From: an uncultured Clostridia bacterium
Lineage (GTDB): Bacteria > Bacillota > Clostridia > TANB77 > CAG-508
Assembly (NCBI GenBank): GCA_934154805.1
Contig: CAKPGM010000018.1
Location: 1-31,228, forward strand
Direction: 5' to 3'
Length of the DNA stretch: 31,228 nucleotides
Shown here in pieces: positions 7,358-15,326 of the stretch (positions are counted from its first letter, which is position 1; each line of letters opens with the position of its first letter). The notes under the pieces are model-generated. The model did no database searches. It worked only from the letters and a program-made list of their open reading frames with translations, and was not told the origin of the DNA. Made by a program: the position numbers and the translations under genes.

Positions 7358-7381
7358 AGATTAATTCTATAAAGACTTCTC

Positions 7382-7840
7382 TTATCTATTTAACAAGTAT
7401 ATTGCTAGATTTAAGTACGAAGCAAATAGCGTCCATAGTAGGTATAGTATTTGAAGTACTCCTGCTAGTTTGTTGTTTTTTAAGAATCTTATTATCATTA
7501 CTATAACTAGTATATCAAGCAATATAATCCATAAGAATGCAAATAATCTCCACTTAAATGTAAAGAAGAATATTGACCATAGTGCATTTACAAATAATTG
7601 TAAGTAATAAATTTTCTTTGTATCCGGATCAACTAAATGTTTACTTTTTAATATTCCATAAGATACTCCCATTAGAATATACAGAATCGTCCACATTATT
7701 GGAAATAATATACTTGGTGGCGATAATGGTGGTTTTTGTAAATTGTTATAATCTATTGAACCTGAAATTATTAAACCAACTATACCTCCTACTATTACTG
7801 GAATTAGTATGGATTTTGCATATATTTTAAATTTTGACAT
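7382..7840 (-). CDS. tspO: TspO/MBR family membrane protein (tryptophan-rich sensory protein)
   Basis: TspO proteins are small five-helix membrane proteins that bind porphyrins and related ligands; their bacterial roles in stress and tetrapyrrole handling are not settled. The 152 residues match the family length. The family motif appears as KPPLSPPSILFPIMWTILY (36-54) followed by ILMGVSYGI. Five hydrophobic segments can be drawn. The ATG follows AAAAGGAGGG. The gene is monocistronic, diverges from the M14 peptidase gene and has its own terminator. Confidence 0.93.
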   Translation of the reverse strand: MSKFKIYAKSILIPVIVGGIVGLIISGSIDYNNLQKPPLSPPSILFPIMWTILYILMGVSYGILKSKHLVDPDTKKIYYLQLFVNALWSIFFFTFKWRLFAFLWIILLDILVIVMIIRFLKNNKLAGVLQILYLLWTLFASYLNLAIYLLNR

Positions 7841-7888
7841 CTCTCTCCCTCCTTTTACTATTTTTATTAGCTTCCAGAAAAAATATAC

Positions 7889-7923
7889 ATTATAGTTCTA
7901 AAACTTTCCATTTAAAATATAAT
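7889..7923. promoter_or_regulatory. Divergent promoter region between tspO and the M14 peptidase
   Basis: A TATAAT box faces tspO (minus strand, 7889-7894) and another faces the peptidase gene (plus strand, 7918-7923). Neither has a convincing -35 box at 17 bases, so this rests on the -10 boxes and position only. Confidence 0.45.
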
Positions 7924-7976
7924 ATTAATAAATTCAGATGAAAGGAGGGTATGATGTTTTACATCATACTATATTT

Positions 7977-8891
7977 ATGATTGTTAATACTTCTGTTAAA
8001 TATAATTCTTCTATTTTGAAAAAGGATTTGGATGCATTGATTTTTAAATACCCATTTTTAAAATTATATACAATTGGATATAGTGTTCTAGGGAAGCCTA
8101 TTTATTCCGTTAAATTAGGTTTTGGCTCAAAGCAGGTTTGTTATTTAGCATCAACTCACGCAAATGAGTATATTACTACTACTCTTTTAATGCAGTTTTT
8201 AGAGAATATGTGTATTGCTTATTATCAAAATTCAAGTATTTCTGGATATAATGTAAAAAATCTATTAAATAATACTACTATTTATCTTATTCCTTTGGTT
8301 AATCCTGATGGTGTTGATTTAGTTAATGGCAATATTTCTTCTACTTCTAATGCTTATATCTATGCAAGATATATTGCTAGTAAGTATCCAGATATTCCTT
8401 TTCCTAACGGTTGGAAGGCTAATATTCAAGGTGTAGATTTAAATTTACAATTTCCTGCTGGTTGGGAGAATGCTAAAAAAATAAAATTTGCACAAGGGTA
8501 TACTTCTCCTGCTCCTCGTGATTTTGTTGGTTTTGGACCTTTAACCGAGCCTGAATCTTTAGCTGTTTACGATTTTACTTTAGCTCATAATTTTAGACTT
8601 ATTTTAACTTATCATACACAAGGAAAAGAAATTTATTGGCAATTTAAAGATTATGCTCCTAAGGAAGCTTATTCAATAGGACAGAAGTTTGCACGAGTTA
8701 GTGGCTATACTCTAGCTGACGTGCCTTACGAGTCTAACTTTGCGGGCTATAAGGATTGGTTTTTGCAACAATACAGGCGACCTGGGTATACTGTTGAAGC
8801 TGGTTTTGGAGAGAATCCTCTTCCTCTTTCTCAGTTTAATCAAATTTATAACGATAATATTAGTATATTAATTTTAGGAGCTGTTTTATAG
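7977..8891 (+). CDS. M14 family zinc carboxypeptidase, gamma-D-glutamyl-meso-diaminopimelate peptidase type
   Basis: The protein has the M14 catalytic domain: zinc ligands His61 and Glu64 in STHANEY, His213 in TYHTQG, the substrate segment GVDLNLQFPAGW (152-163) and the catalytic Glu274 in VEAGFG. The GVDLN..PAGW form is typical of peptidases that cut gamma-D-Glu-diaminopimelate bonds in peptidoglycan peptides. No LysM or signal peptide is seen, so it may act on cytoplasmic muropeptides. Start choice is uncertain: an in-frame ATG at 7938 has no ribosome site, while the strong AAAGGAGGG (7941-7949) serves a mini-ORF (7951-7980) whose TGA overlaps the ATG at 7977. I prefer 7977 with coupled translation because it matches the usual start of such proteins. 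Single-gene unit. Confidence 0.9.
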   Translation: MIVNTSVKYNSSILKKDLDALIFKYPFLKLYTIGYSVLGKPIYSVKLGFGSKQVCYLASTHANEYITTTLLMQFLENMCIAYYQNSSISGYNVKNLLNNTTIYLIPLVNPDGVDLVNGNISSTSNAYIYARYIASKYPDIPFPNGWKANIQGVDLNLQFPAGWENAKKIKFAQGYTSPAPRDFVGFGPLTEPESLAVYDFTLAHNFRLILTYHTQGKEIYWQFKDYAPKEAYSIGQKFARVSGYTLADVPYESNFAGYKDWFLQQYRRPGYTVEAGFGENPLPLSQFNQIYNDNISILILGAVL

Positions 8892-8896
8892 CATAC

Positions 8897-8940
8897 AAAA
8901 ATGGTCAACTACAGAATTGTAACTGACCATTTTATATTTT
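8897..8940. terminator. Bidirectional terminator between the M14 peptidase and the coiled-coil gene
   Basis: AATGGTCA pairs with TGACCATT, with an inner TACA-GAAT-TGTA helix, flanked by A- and T-runs. It follows the peptidase stop codon and lies directly beyond the stop of the convergent gene. Confidence 0.85.
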
Positions 8941-9261
8941 TTAACATTTTTGTACACTACTACTTTTTCCTAAAAAATGTATTATTTTGTTTATTATATT
9001 TTTAATAAAGCTTTTATTTTTTATTTCTATTAATTGCATTTCTTGTCTTTGATTATTAATCTTATCTTCTTGCTGTTTAAATTCTTCAAGCACTTTTTCT
9101 CTTCTGTTTATGATATTCTTCATCATTTTTAAGCTAATCTCTTTGTGCTCTATGTCTTTATTTTCTAATTGCTTATATTTTTCTTCTGCTCTTTCTATGC
9201 TATGCTTTATTAATATTATATTTTCTTCAAGTAATCTCTGATTTTTCTCTATATTGTTCAT
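8941..9261 (-). CDS. Hypothetical coiled-coil protein
   Basis: I do not recognise this protein of 106 residues. It is rich in Glu, Lys and Gln with long heptad-like stretches (roughly residues 5-80), ends in a short amphipathic or hydrophobic segment (FIKNIINKIIHFLG) and carries a lone Cys at the extreme C-terminus. There is no signal peptide. Two ATG codons 12 bases apart are possible; the inner one has GGAG 6 bases upstream and is chosen. It starts 15 bases after the DUF308 gene stops, so the two probably share a transcript. Confidence 0.65.
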   Translation of the reverse strand: MNNIEKNQRLLEENIILIKHSIERAEEKYKQLENKDIEHKEISLKMMKNIINRREKVLEEFKQQEDKINNQRQEMQLIEIKNKSFIKNIINKIIHFLGKSSSVQKC

Positions 9262-9276
9262 CTGTTTCTCCATAAT

Positions 9277-9813
9277 TTACATCAATTTATCTACATTTTT
9301 CATAAATATAGCTTCATCAATAATGTCTATTACTGCATATACTATCATTATTATTGCTATCGCTATTATTATTGTTGATTTGTTGCATATTATATACATT
9401 CCAGCTATTAGTGTTATTATTGATAACACTAGCATTGGAATCCATAGTGTTACTCCTACTCCTTTTAATTTAAACGATATTCCTATTTTCATAATGCCTT
9501 CATATGCAATCCAAATTCCTACTACTACTCTAAATATTGTTGTAAATACTTCCGAATAAACAAACATAGCTATACTAAGTAATATTGCTACTATTCCAAT
9601 TGCCAATTCGTAATTATATAAGTTTCCATTTCCTTTAAAGGCAAAATAACTAATTATTTTTTCTATTCCCACAAGTAGTACAATTATTGCTAATATAGTT
9701 GTTATTGTCTTTTCTACGCCTTCTGGATGTGCAAGAATTATTATTCCTAATATTGCAAATGCTATTGCTACAATTATTGAGCTAATTCCTGATTTTTTTA
9801 ATATATCTTTCAT
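9277..9813 (-). CDS. DUF308 (HdeD-like) membrane protein
   Basis: This integral membrane protein of 178 residues has about six hydrophobic helices in repeated pairs, with the pattern AILGIIILAHPEG near residues 20-32 and a later LSIITLIAGMYII, as in DUF308/HdeD proteins. HdeD in enterobacteria is linked to acid resistance, but the role in Firmicutes is unknown. The ATG follows GGAGG. It is the first gene of a two-gene unit with the coiled-coil gene. Confidence 0.8.
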   Translation of the reverse strand: MKDILKKSGISSIIVAIAFAILGIIILAHPEGVEKTITTILAIIVLLVGIEKIISYFAFKGNGNLYNYELAIGIVAILLSIAMFVYSEVFTTIFRVVVGIWIAYEGIMKIGISFKLKGVGVTLWIPMLVLSIITLIAGMYIICNKSTIIIAIAIIMIVYAVIDIIDEAIFMKNVDKLM

Positions 9814-9837
9814 AATTTTACCTCCATTTTTTGTTTT

Positions 9838-9866
9838 ATTTTATCACTACTCATAAATAAAGTAAA
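9838..9866 (-). promoter_or_regulatory. Promoter of the DUF308-coiled-coil unit
   Basis: TTTACT (9861-9866), a 17-base spacer and TAAAAT (9838-9843) lie about 24 bases upstream of the DUF308 start codon, just after the spoIVB terminator. Confidence 0.6.
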
Positions 9867-9893
9867 GACAAACTGAGCAAATTATGCTCAGTT
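9863..9893 (-). terminator. Terminator of spoIVB
   Basis: AACTGAGCA (9871-9879) pairs with TGCTCAGTT (9885-9893) and is followed on the minus strand by TGTCTTT. The stem begins immediately after the spoIVB stop codon. Confidence 0.75.
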
Positions 9894-11120
9894 TTATATG
9901 CTTCTCATTTCTTTTATCATTATATCTGCAAATACTCCATATCCTTGTGTTGGATCGTTTACAAGTACATTTGTTACTGCTCCGATAAATTTTCCTTCTT
10001 GTATTATTGGTGCTCCGCTCATTCCTTGTATGATTCCTCCTGTTTTTTCTAACAGCTCATTGTCAGTTATTTTTATCAACATACTTTTATTGTTTTGGTT
10101 ATTGTTTGTATATATTTTTTCTATTTCTATATCATATTTCTTTTTGTTTGAATTTTCTAATTGACAAATTATTTGTGCTTTTCCTTCTTTTATTTCACTT
10201 CTCGTGGCAACTTCCATTTCTTTAGTTAAATCCGCTTCTAAATAATTTTTATTTTTTACAGTTCCATATACACCAAAGTTCGTGTTTTTATAAATTGTTC
10301 CAATTGTTCTTCCTTGATCTATTGTGCCTCTTATTTCTCCTGGATAACCTTTTCTTCCTTTCGTTATTGATACAATATTGGCTGTAACTAGTTCTCCATT
10401 TGCAATATTTACAATTTCTTCTGTGTCTATATCTGAAATTCCGTGTCCTAAGGCCATAAATAAATTTGTATTTGGCTCAAAAAATGTTAATGTCCCAACA
10501 CCAGCTGCTGCATCTCTTACCCATAGCCCAATTTTATATGTGTTTTTAGATTTGACTGGTGTAATATCTGTTTGCATAGTTTTTTCATTTCTTAAATATT
10601 TTATATTTATTGTGTTTCCTTCACTTTTTTCCACTTCTTTTATTAGATCTTCTGTGTTTTCGACTGCATTATTATTCACTTCTAGTATTGTATCTCCCTG
10701 TTCTATTCCGGAGTTTTCATATGGTTTCTTCTTCTCATTGTTGTCTGTTTCTATTTGACTCATTCCAACTACTAATACACCTTTTGTATATAATTTCATT
10801 CCTATTGCATTTCCTAGTGGTACTACTGTTGTTTTTGGTATTACATTTACACTTACCTCTTTTACAGGTATTGTTCCAAAAAGGTTTAGATTTAAATTAT
10901 TAGCTCCTTCTGTATTAATCTTTTCTTTATTTATATTACTTGCTGTTAGGATTGTTTTGCTGTTTTTTGATTTAAGAGTCAGTCCTGTTGCTATTTTTAA
11001 ATTTAGATTCTCTCCTTCAAATATTATTATATTTTTAGGAATAGAGTTTATTGAACATATATATACATATGATAAAAGTAATACTAATATTATTGTAATT
11101 TTGGTAAATTTTTTTCTCAT
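9894..11120 (-). CDS. spoIVB: SpoIVB peptidase (S55 family sporulation serine protease)
   Basis: SpoIVB is made in the forespore, crosses into the intermembrane space and triggers pro-sigma-K processing in the mother cell. The 408 residues begin with a basic, hydrophobic export segment (TKITIILVLLLSYVYI). A PDZ domain lies around 105-190 (GMKLYTKGVLVVG, QGDTILEVNN). The S55 protease domain shows His226 in ALGHGISD, Asp353 in ITDNELL and Ser368 in IQGMSGAPI; all three are a constant 10 residues below the Bacillus subtilis triad (236, 363, 378). The ATG after AAGGAG is chosen over an upstream in-frame TTG. A hairpin separates it from the cyclophilin gene. Its usual neighbour spo0A is not in the window. 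Confidence 0.95.
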   Translation of the reverse strand: MRKKFTKITIILVLLLSYVYICSINSIPKNIIIFEGENLNLKIATGLTLKSKNSKTILTASNINKEKINTEGANNLNLNLFGTIPVKEVSVNVIPKTTVVPLGNAIGMKLYTKGVLVVGMSQIETDNNEKKKPYENSGIEQGDTILEVNNNAVENTEDLIKEVEKSEGNTINIKYLRNEKTMQTDITPVKSKNTYKIGLWVRDAAAGVGTLTFFEPNTNLFMALGHGISDIDTEEIVNIANGELVTANIVSITKGRKGYPGEIRGTIDQGRTIGTIYKNTNFGVYGTVKNKNYLEADLTKEMEVATRSEIKEGKAQIICQLENSNKKKYDIEIEKIYTNNNQNNKSMLIKITDNELLEKTGGIIQGMSGAPIIQEGKFIGAVTNVLVNDPTQGYGVFADIMIKEMRSI

Positions 11121-11142
11121 TACTTTTCTCCTTTTGTGCATA

Positions 11143-11181
11143 ATAAAAAATAACAAATAAATTTTTAAAATTTATCTGTTA
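11143..11181 (-). terminator. Terminator-like hairpin between the cyclophilin gene and spoIVB
   Basis: TAACAAATAAATTT (11151-11164) pairs with AAATTTATCTGTTA (11168-11181), with one mismatch and a TTTTTT run on the minus strand. It should end the radA-disA-cyclophilin transcript, leaving spoIVB under separate control. I see no convincing promoter for spoIVB. Confidence 0.65.
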
Positions 11182-11215
11182 TTATTATGACCAATTATAT
11201 ATGTTTTAAACTTAC

Positions 11216-12013
11216 TTAATTTTCTTTATTGCTCTGTTGTGAAAGATTTGATTGATATTTCTTTATTAACCAGTTGTAATAATTAAATGGTTCTACAGTA
11301 TCAGGTTTTTTATAATCAACTCCATATGTTTCAACTCTTATTTGAGTTATTACTGGTGGATTTACAGGAACATCTATTCCTGATTCAGCATTATCATCTC
11401 TTGTTATAACTTCAACATTTGCTATTTGATCTAATATATCTAATCCTTCTATAACTTTACCAAATCCTGCATAAACACCATTCAAATTTTCGTTGTCGTT
11501 TGTCAATATAAAGAATTCTGAACCAGCTGAGTTATATCCTTCTGTGATTAAAGAAGAATCTTGTCTGCCATAATCATTTCTTTCCATTGCGATAACGCCT
11601 TTTTCCATTTTTAAAGTATTTTTCCTATATCCGTTTGCTGTGAATTCTCCTTCTATACAATATTCTCCATCAGCATCTTTTGATACATCTTGTATATCAC
11701 TTAATTTTGGTAATTGCATTGATTCTGAATTCTTACTTCCACTTTTTATAAAGTACTCTGGTATTGTTTTATAGAAAGTTAGTCCATCATAGAATCCATT
11801 ATTTGCAAGTGCTATAAAGTTTGTTACTGTATTTGGTGCATACTCTGGATATAGTTCTATTTTTATGGTTCCAAAGTTCTCTATTTCTATTGTTGCAATA
11901 GGATTTTGAACTTTTTGTGTTATTTTCTTACCATAACCTATTCCTACAAATACTATTCCTACTATAGCTGCTACTATTGCTATTATTAATATAATCTTTA
12001 AAAAATTTTTCAT
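11216..12013 (-). CDS. Membrane-anchored cyclophilin-type peptidyl-prolyl cis-trans isomerase
   Basis: One N-terminal membrane helix (residues 5-28) anchors an extracytoplasmic cyclophilin domain. Its hallmarks are FGTIKIELYPEYAPNTVTNF (47-66), GLTFYKTIPEYFIKSG (77-92) and NSAGSEFFIL (161-170). The catalytic Arg of the HRxIP segment is Lys82 here, and the usual QGGD is KSGS, so isomerase activity may be weak or changed. A C-terminal tail of about 50 residues follows the domain. The gene is 22 bases downstream of disA and probably co-transcribed; the likely role is folding of exported proteins. Confidence 0.9.
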   Translation of the reverse strand: MKNFLKIILIIAIVAAIVGIVFVGIGYGKKITQKVQNPIATIEIENFGTIKIELYPEYAPNTVTNFIALANNGFYDGLTFYKTIPEYFIKSGSKNSESMQLPKLSDIQDVSKDADGEYCIEGEFTANGYRKNTLKMEKGVIAMERNDYGRQDSSLITEGYNSAGSEFFILTNDNENLNGVYAGFGKVIEGLDILDQIANVEVITRDDNAESGIDVPVNPPVITQIRVETYGVDYKKPDTVEPFNYYNWLIKKYQSNLSQQSNKEN

Positions 12014-12035
12014 TATTTATTTCCTTACCTTTCAT

Positions 12036-13109
12036 TTATATAATTTCATTGTCAAATACAAATTGTTCTTGCATTCTTCTTAATGATTGTTTTATTGTTC
12101 TTGCTCTAACTTCTCCGATTCCATCAACCTCATCCAATTGTGGAATATCAGCAGCTAGTATATGTTGGAAAGATTTAAACGATTTTACTAAGTTCTCAAC
12201 TATACTTACTGGCATTCTTGGTATTTTATTTAGTACCCTGTATCCTTTTGTATAAACTCCAACCTCGTCATAATTGTCAAAATCCTCGTATCCAAGTAAC
12301 TTTGCAATTACTTGTGGTTTCATTAATTCTTCATATGATAGCTTTCTTATATCTTCTAATACTTTATCAGGGCTTCTCCTTCTACTTACTACCATATAAT
12401 CTTTTATCATTAATAATTCTTCTTTTTCTAAATCTCCAACTAATTCTTCAAGTTGCATTTCTAGTAATCTTCCGTCTTCTCCAAGTTCATATATTGCTTT
12501 TTGAACTTCGTCTACAACATTCATTACCATTTCTGCTCTTTGCACTGCCACTATTACATTTTCAAGTGTTACTATATCATTAAATTCATATTCATTCAAA
12601 AGATTTAGTTTTCTGTCAAATACATTCATATATTTTTCTACTGTTTGTAGTGCTTGATTTGCTTTGGTTATTACTTGTGCAGTATCTTCTAATACATATC
12701 TATCATTGCCTTTAAATATTGTTATTATATTTCTTCTTTGAGATATGCTTATTACTAGATCTCCTGTTTGTTTAGCAGTTCTTTCTGCTGTTCTATGTCT
12801 AGTTCCTGTTTCTACTGTTGGAATTGAAGATGAAGGAATTAATTGAGCATTTGCAAATAGGATTTTTTTCAAGTCTGAACTTATTACTATTGCTCCATCC
12901 ATTTTTGCAAGTTCATAAAGTCTAGCTGGCGAATATTCTACATTGATATTAAATCCACCATCTACTATATCCATAACTTCTTTTCCATCGCCTATTACAA
13001 TAAGACCACCAGTTTTTGCTTTTAGAATGTTCTCTAAGCCCTCTCGTATTTGAGTTCCTGGAGCTATCGTTTTTAGTACTTCAATAATCTCATTATTGCT
13101 CGTTGCCAA
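12036..13109 (-). CDS. disA: DNA integrity scanning diadenylate cyclase DisA
   Basis: DisA makes cyclic di-AMP from two ATP and slows this when it meets branched DNA, linking genome integrity to sporulation and repair. The 357 residues match the family. The cyclase domain carries DGA (71-73) and the RHR motif in TGTRHRTAER (102-110). A helical linker follows, and the C-terminus has a helix-hairpin-helix DNA-binding domain (IPQLDEVDGIGEVRARTI). The start is TTG, 8 bases after TAGGAGG; the ATG nearer the ribosome site is in another frame and soon stops. It lies 42 bases downstream of radA, the conserved partner. Confidence 0.95.
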   Translation of the reverse strand: MATSNNEIIEVLKTIAPGTQIREGLENILKAKTGGLIVIGDGKEVMDIVDGGFNINVEYSPARLYELAKMDGAIVISSDLKKILFANAQLIPSSSIPTVETGTRHRTAERTAKQTGDLVISISQRRNIITIFKGNDRYVLEDTAQVITKANQALQTVEKYMNVFDRKLNLLNEYEFNDIVTLENVIVAVQRAEMVMNVVDEVQKAIYELGEDGRLLEMQLEELVGDLEKEELLMIKDYMVVSRRRSPDKVLEDIRKLSYEELMKPQVIAKLLGYEDFDNYDEVGVYTKGYRVLNKIPRMPVSIVENLVKSFKSFQHILAADIPQLDEVDGIGEVRARTIKQSLRRMQEQFVFDNEII

Positions 13110-13151
13110 TCTGCATTCCTCCTAACAAATTTAGTATATAATCATATGTTC

Positions 13152-14516
13152 TTATTTTAATCCTATTTTCTGTAGTGCTTCATTTATTGTCCTAACACCT
13201 ATTATATCTATTTTGTAGTCTTCTTTCAATAGTTTTTTATTATTTTCTGGAATTATACACTTTTTAAATCCCATTTTTTCTATTTCTTTTATTCTTTTCT
13301 CTATCATATTGACACTTCTGATTTCGCCAGTTAGTCCAACTTCTCCTATTGCAACTACGTCATTTGGTATACTTATGTTTCTAAAGCTTGATGCTATTGC
13401 TAAGACTGTTCCTAAATCCACTGCTGGTTCTACTAATCTTATTCCACTTACTACGTTTAAATAAACATCTTGCGAACCTAATGGCATACTCGCTTTCTTT
13501 TCTAAAACTGCAATTAACATTGTTAATCTATTATAATCTATTCCGTTTGCCGCTCTTCTTGGTAACCCATAAACGCTTGGCGTTGTAAGTGCTTGAAGTT
13601 CTATTAAAAGCGGTCTTGTGCCTTCCATACTTGCTACTATTATTGAGCCTGGTGGATTGTCTGATCTATCTGATATTAATATCTGTGAAGGATTTTTTAT
13701 TTGTACCATTCCTTCATTCCTCATTTCAAACATTCCTATTTCGTTTGTTGATCCAAATCTATTTTTTACACTTCTTAACACTCTATATGAAAAGTACCTT
13801 TCTCCTTCTAAGTATAAAACAGTGTCTACCATATGTTCTAGAACCCTTGGTCCTGCTATATTACCGTCTTTTGTAACGTGTCCAATTATTATTGTTGTAA
13901 TTCTATGTCCTTTGCTTATTCTCATTATTCTTGCTGTTATTTCTCTAACTTGACTTACTGTTCCTGCTGCTGATGTAATTTCTTCTGAGTACATTGTTTG
14001 AATCGAGTCTATTATTACTAGCTTTGGATTCATTGCAAGTATTGTTTCTTCTATTACATCTATATCTGTTTCACCTAAGAACATTATATTGCTATTTTTT
14101 ATTCCTAGTCTATCTGCTCTAATTTTTACTTGTTCTGCCGATTCCTCTCCTGATATGTACAATACTTTTCCATTTCCAGTTATCTTGTCACATAATTCTA
14201 ATATAAGAGTGGATTTTCCTATTCCTGGTTCTCCTCCTAGCAATACTAGTGATCCATTTACTAAGCCCCCACCTAGTACTCTATTAAGTTCTGCAATTCC
14301 TGTATCTATTCTTGATTCATTTTTTCCTACAACTTCATCCAACACTTGTGGTGTTGATTTTTCTTTTACTGCTCTGCCTGTTGCTGAAGATTTTGTTTCT
14401 ACTATTTTTTGTTCAAAAAAAGTATTCCAACTATTGCAAGCTGGACATTTTCCAAGCCATTTTGGTGACTCATATCCACATTCATTACACACAAAGACTG
14501 ATTTTGCTTTTGCCAT
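13152..14516 (-). CDS. radA: DNA repair protein RadA
   Basis: RadA is a RecA-like ATPase that drives branch migration in homologous recombination and works with DisA. The 454 residues have a C4 zinc finger (Cys10, 13, 24, 27), a Walker A motif GGEPGIGKST (94-103), the RadA-specific KNRFG (250-254) and a C-terminal Lon-protease-like domain (PLGSQDVYLNVVSGIRL). The family is well conserved in length. The ATG follows AGGAAGGAA. It is the first gene of the radA-disA-cyclophilin operon, with a promoter just upstream that overlaps the neighbouring terminator. Confidence 0.97.
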   Translation of the reverse strand: MAKAKSVFVCNECGYESPKWLGKCPACNSWNTFFEQKIVETKSSATGRAVKEKSTPQVLDEVVGKNESRIDTGIAELNRVLGGGLVNGSLVLLGGEPGIGKSTLILELCDKITGNGKVLYISGEESAEQVKIRADRLGIKNSNIMFLGETDIDVIEETILAMNPKLVIIDSIQTMYSEEITSAAGTVSQVREITARIMRISKGHRITTIIIGHVTKDGNIAGPRVLEHMVDTVLYLEGERYFSYRVLRSVKNRFGSTNEIGMFEMRNEGMVQIKNPSQILISDRSDNPPGSIIVASMEGTRPLLIELQALTTPSVYGLPRRAANGIDYNRLTMLIAVLEKKASMPLGSQDVYLNVVSGIRLVEPAVDLGTVLAIASSFRNISIPNDVVAIGEVGLTGEIRSVNMIEKRIKEIEKMGFKKCIIPENNKKLLKEDYKIDIIGVRTINEALQKIGLK

Positions 14517-14556
14517 TCTTTCTATTCCTTCCTACGGCATAAATTTCATCCTTTAT

Positions 14557-14585
14557 ATAATATCAAAAAGTTAGCAATTTTACAA
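14557..14585 (-). promoter_or_regulatory. Promoter of the radA-disA operon
   Basis: TTGTAA (14580-14585), a 17-base spacer and TATTAT (14557-14562) lie about 40 bases upstream of the radA ATG. Both boxes overlap the terminator of the upstream prepilin-like gene. Confidence 0.65.
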
Positions 14586-14597
14586 CTACTAACTTTT
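14560..14597 (-). terminator. Terminator of the prepilin-like gene
   Basis: AAAAGTTAG (14566-14574) pairs with CTAACTTTT (14589-14597) around a 14-base loop; the minus-strand side continues TTGATATT. The loop is large, so termination may be incomplete. Confidence 0.6.
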
Positions 14598-14620
14598 GTT
14601 TTGTTCGATTTTACGCTTTT

Positions 14621-15157
14621 TTATAATGTTTTTGCACTCTCTGTTTTTTCAGTCATATTTCCTGCCACATCTGTAACAACTACTTTTATTTGGTATGTTG
14701 TATTAGATTTTAGATCTTTAAACTTATATTCTCTTTCTGTTGTTACTTCTGATGTTACAGTGTCTGTTCCATTGGTTGCTGTGTATATAATAGTATCTAT
14801 TCCACTTTCTTCTTCTGTAACACTTATATTTACTGTTATTGAATCCTTTGTGATTTTGCTAATGGTCATTTCATTTATCGTTGGAGCTGTATTATCTTCA
14901 CTAGGCAACACTCCATCTTCTATTGTTTTTTCATCCTTTTTTAGGTCTTCTATTTGTTGTAATCCTTCTTGTTGTGCTTGTTCTATATTTGCTTGAGTAT
15001 CTCTTGCTTCTTTTACTAATCCTTTATTTCCAAAACCAGATTTGACTGCTATTCCAGCTAAGATCATTGTAACAACAATAGTTACTACTAGCGCTATTAG
15101 CGTTATTCCTTTTTCATTTTCTATTGCAATGCTATTTTCTTTTTCTATCTTCTGCAT
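14621..15157 (-). CDS. Prepilin-like secreted protein with fibronectin-type-III-like domain
   Basis: The leader ends in EKG (residues 15-17), followed by ITLIALVVTIVVTMILAGIA, a type IV prepilin-like site with cleavage expected after Gly17. The usual Glu5 of mature pilins is absent. A short coiled segment (about 45-80) leads to a C-terminal beta-rich Ig/FN3-like domain (about 90-178; APTINEMTISKITKDSITV, SGIDTIIYTATNG, TTYQIKVVVTDVAGN). The 178-residue protein is probably surface-exposed. No prepilin peptidase or assembly ATPase is in the window. The ATG follows AAGGAG. Own promoter and terminator. Confidence 0.85.
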   Translation of the reverse strand: MQKIEKENSIAIENEKGITLIALVVTIVVTMILAGIAVKSGFGNKGLVKEARDTQANIEQAQQEGLQQIEDLKKDEKTIEDGVLPSEDNTAPTINEMTISKITKDSITVNISVTEEESGIDTIIYTATNGTDTVTSEVTTEREYKFKDLKSNTTYQIKVVVTDVAGNMTEKTESAKTL

Positions 15158-15190
15158 TGTTTTATCTCCTTGTTTTTTATTATATATTAT

Positions 15191-15219
15191 ATAATAACAC
15201 GATTGCCATTGTTTTTCAA
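15191..15219 (-). promoter_or_regulatory. Promoter of the prepilin-like gene
   Basis: TTGAAA (15214-15219), a 17-base spacer and TATTAT (15191-15196) lie about 34 bases upstream of the start codon. Confidence 0.75.
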
Positions 15220-15296
15220 GATAATTTTTTATTATATATCATTTATATATTTATAATTGCCCGAATTTACTATTCTATAGCTCTATATATTTCATA

Positions 15297-15319
15297 ACAG
15301 TAAAAATAATTTTTACTGT
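15297..15319. promoter_or_regulatory. Perfect palindrome upstream of the COG2426 gene, possible operator
   Basis: ACAGTAAAAAT and ATTTTTACTGT form an uninterrupted 11-bp inverted repeat around one central A. No T-run follows, so it is not a clear terminator. It ends 8 bases before a candidate -35 box and could be a regulator site. Confidence 0.4.
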
Positions 15320-15326
15320 ATTCTCC

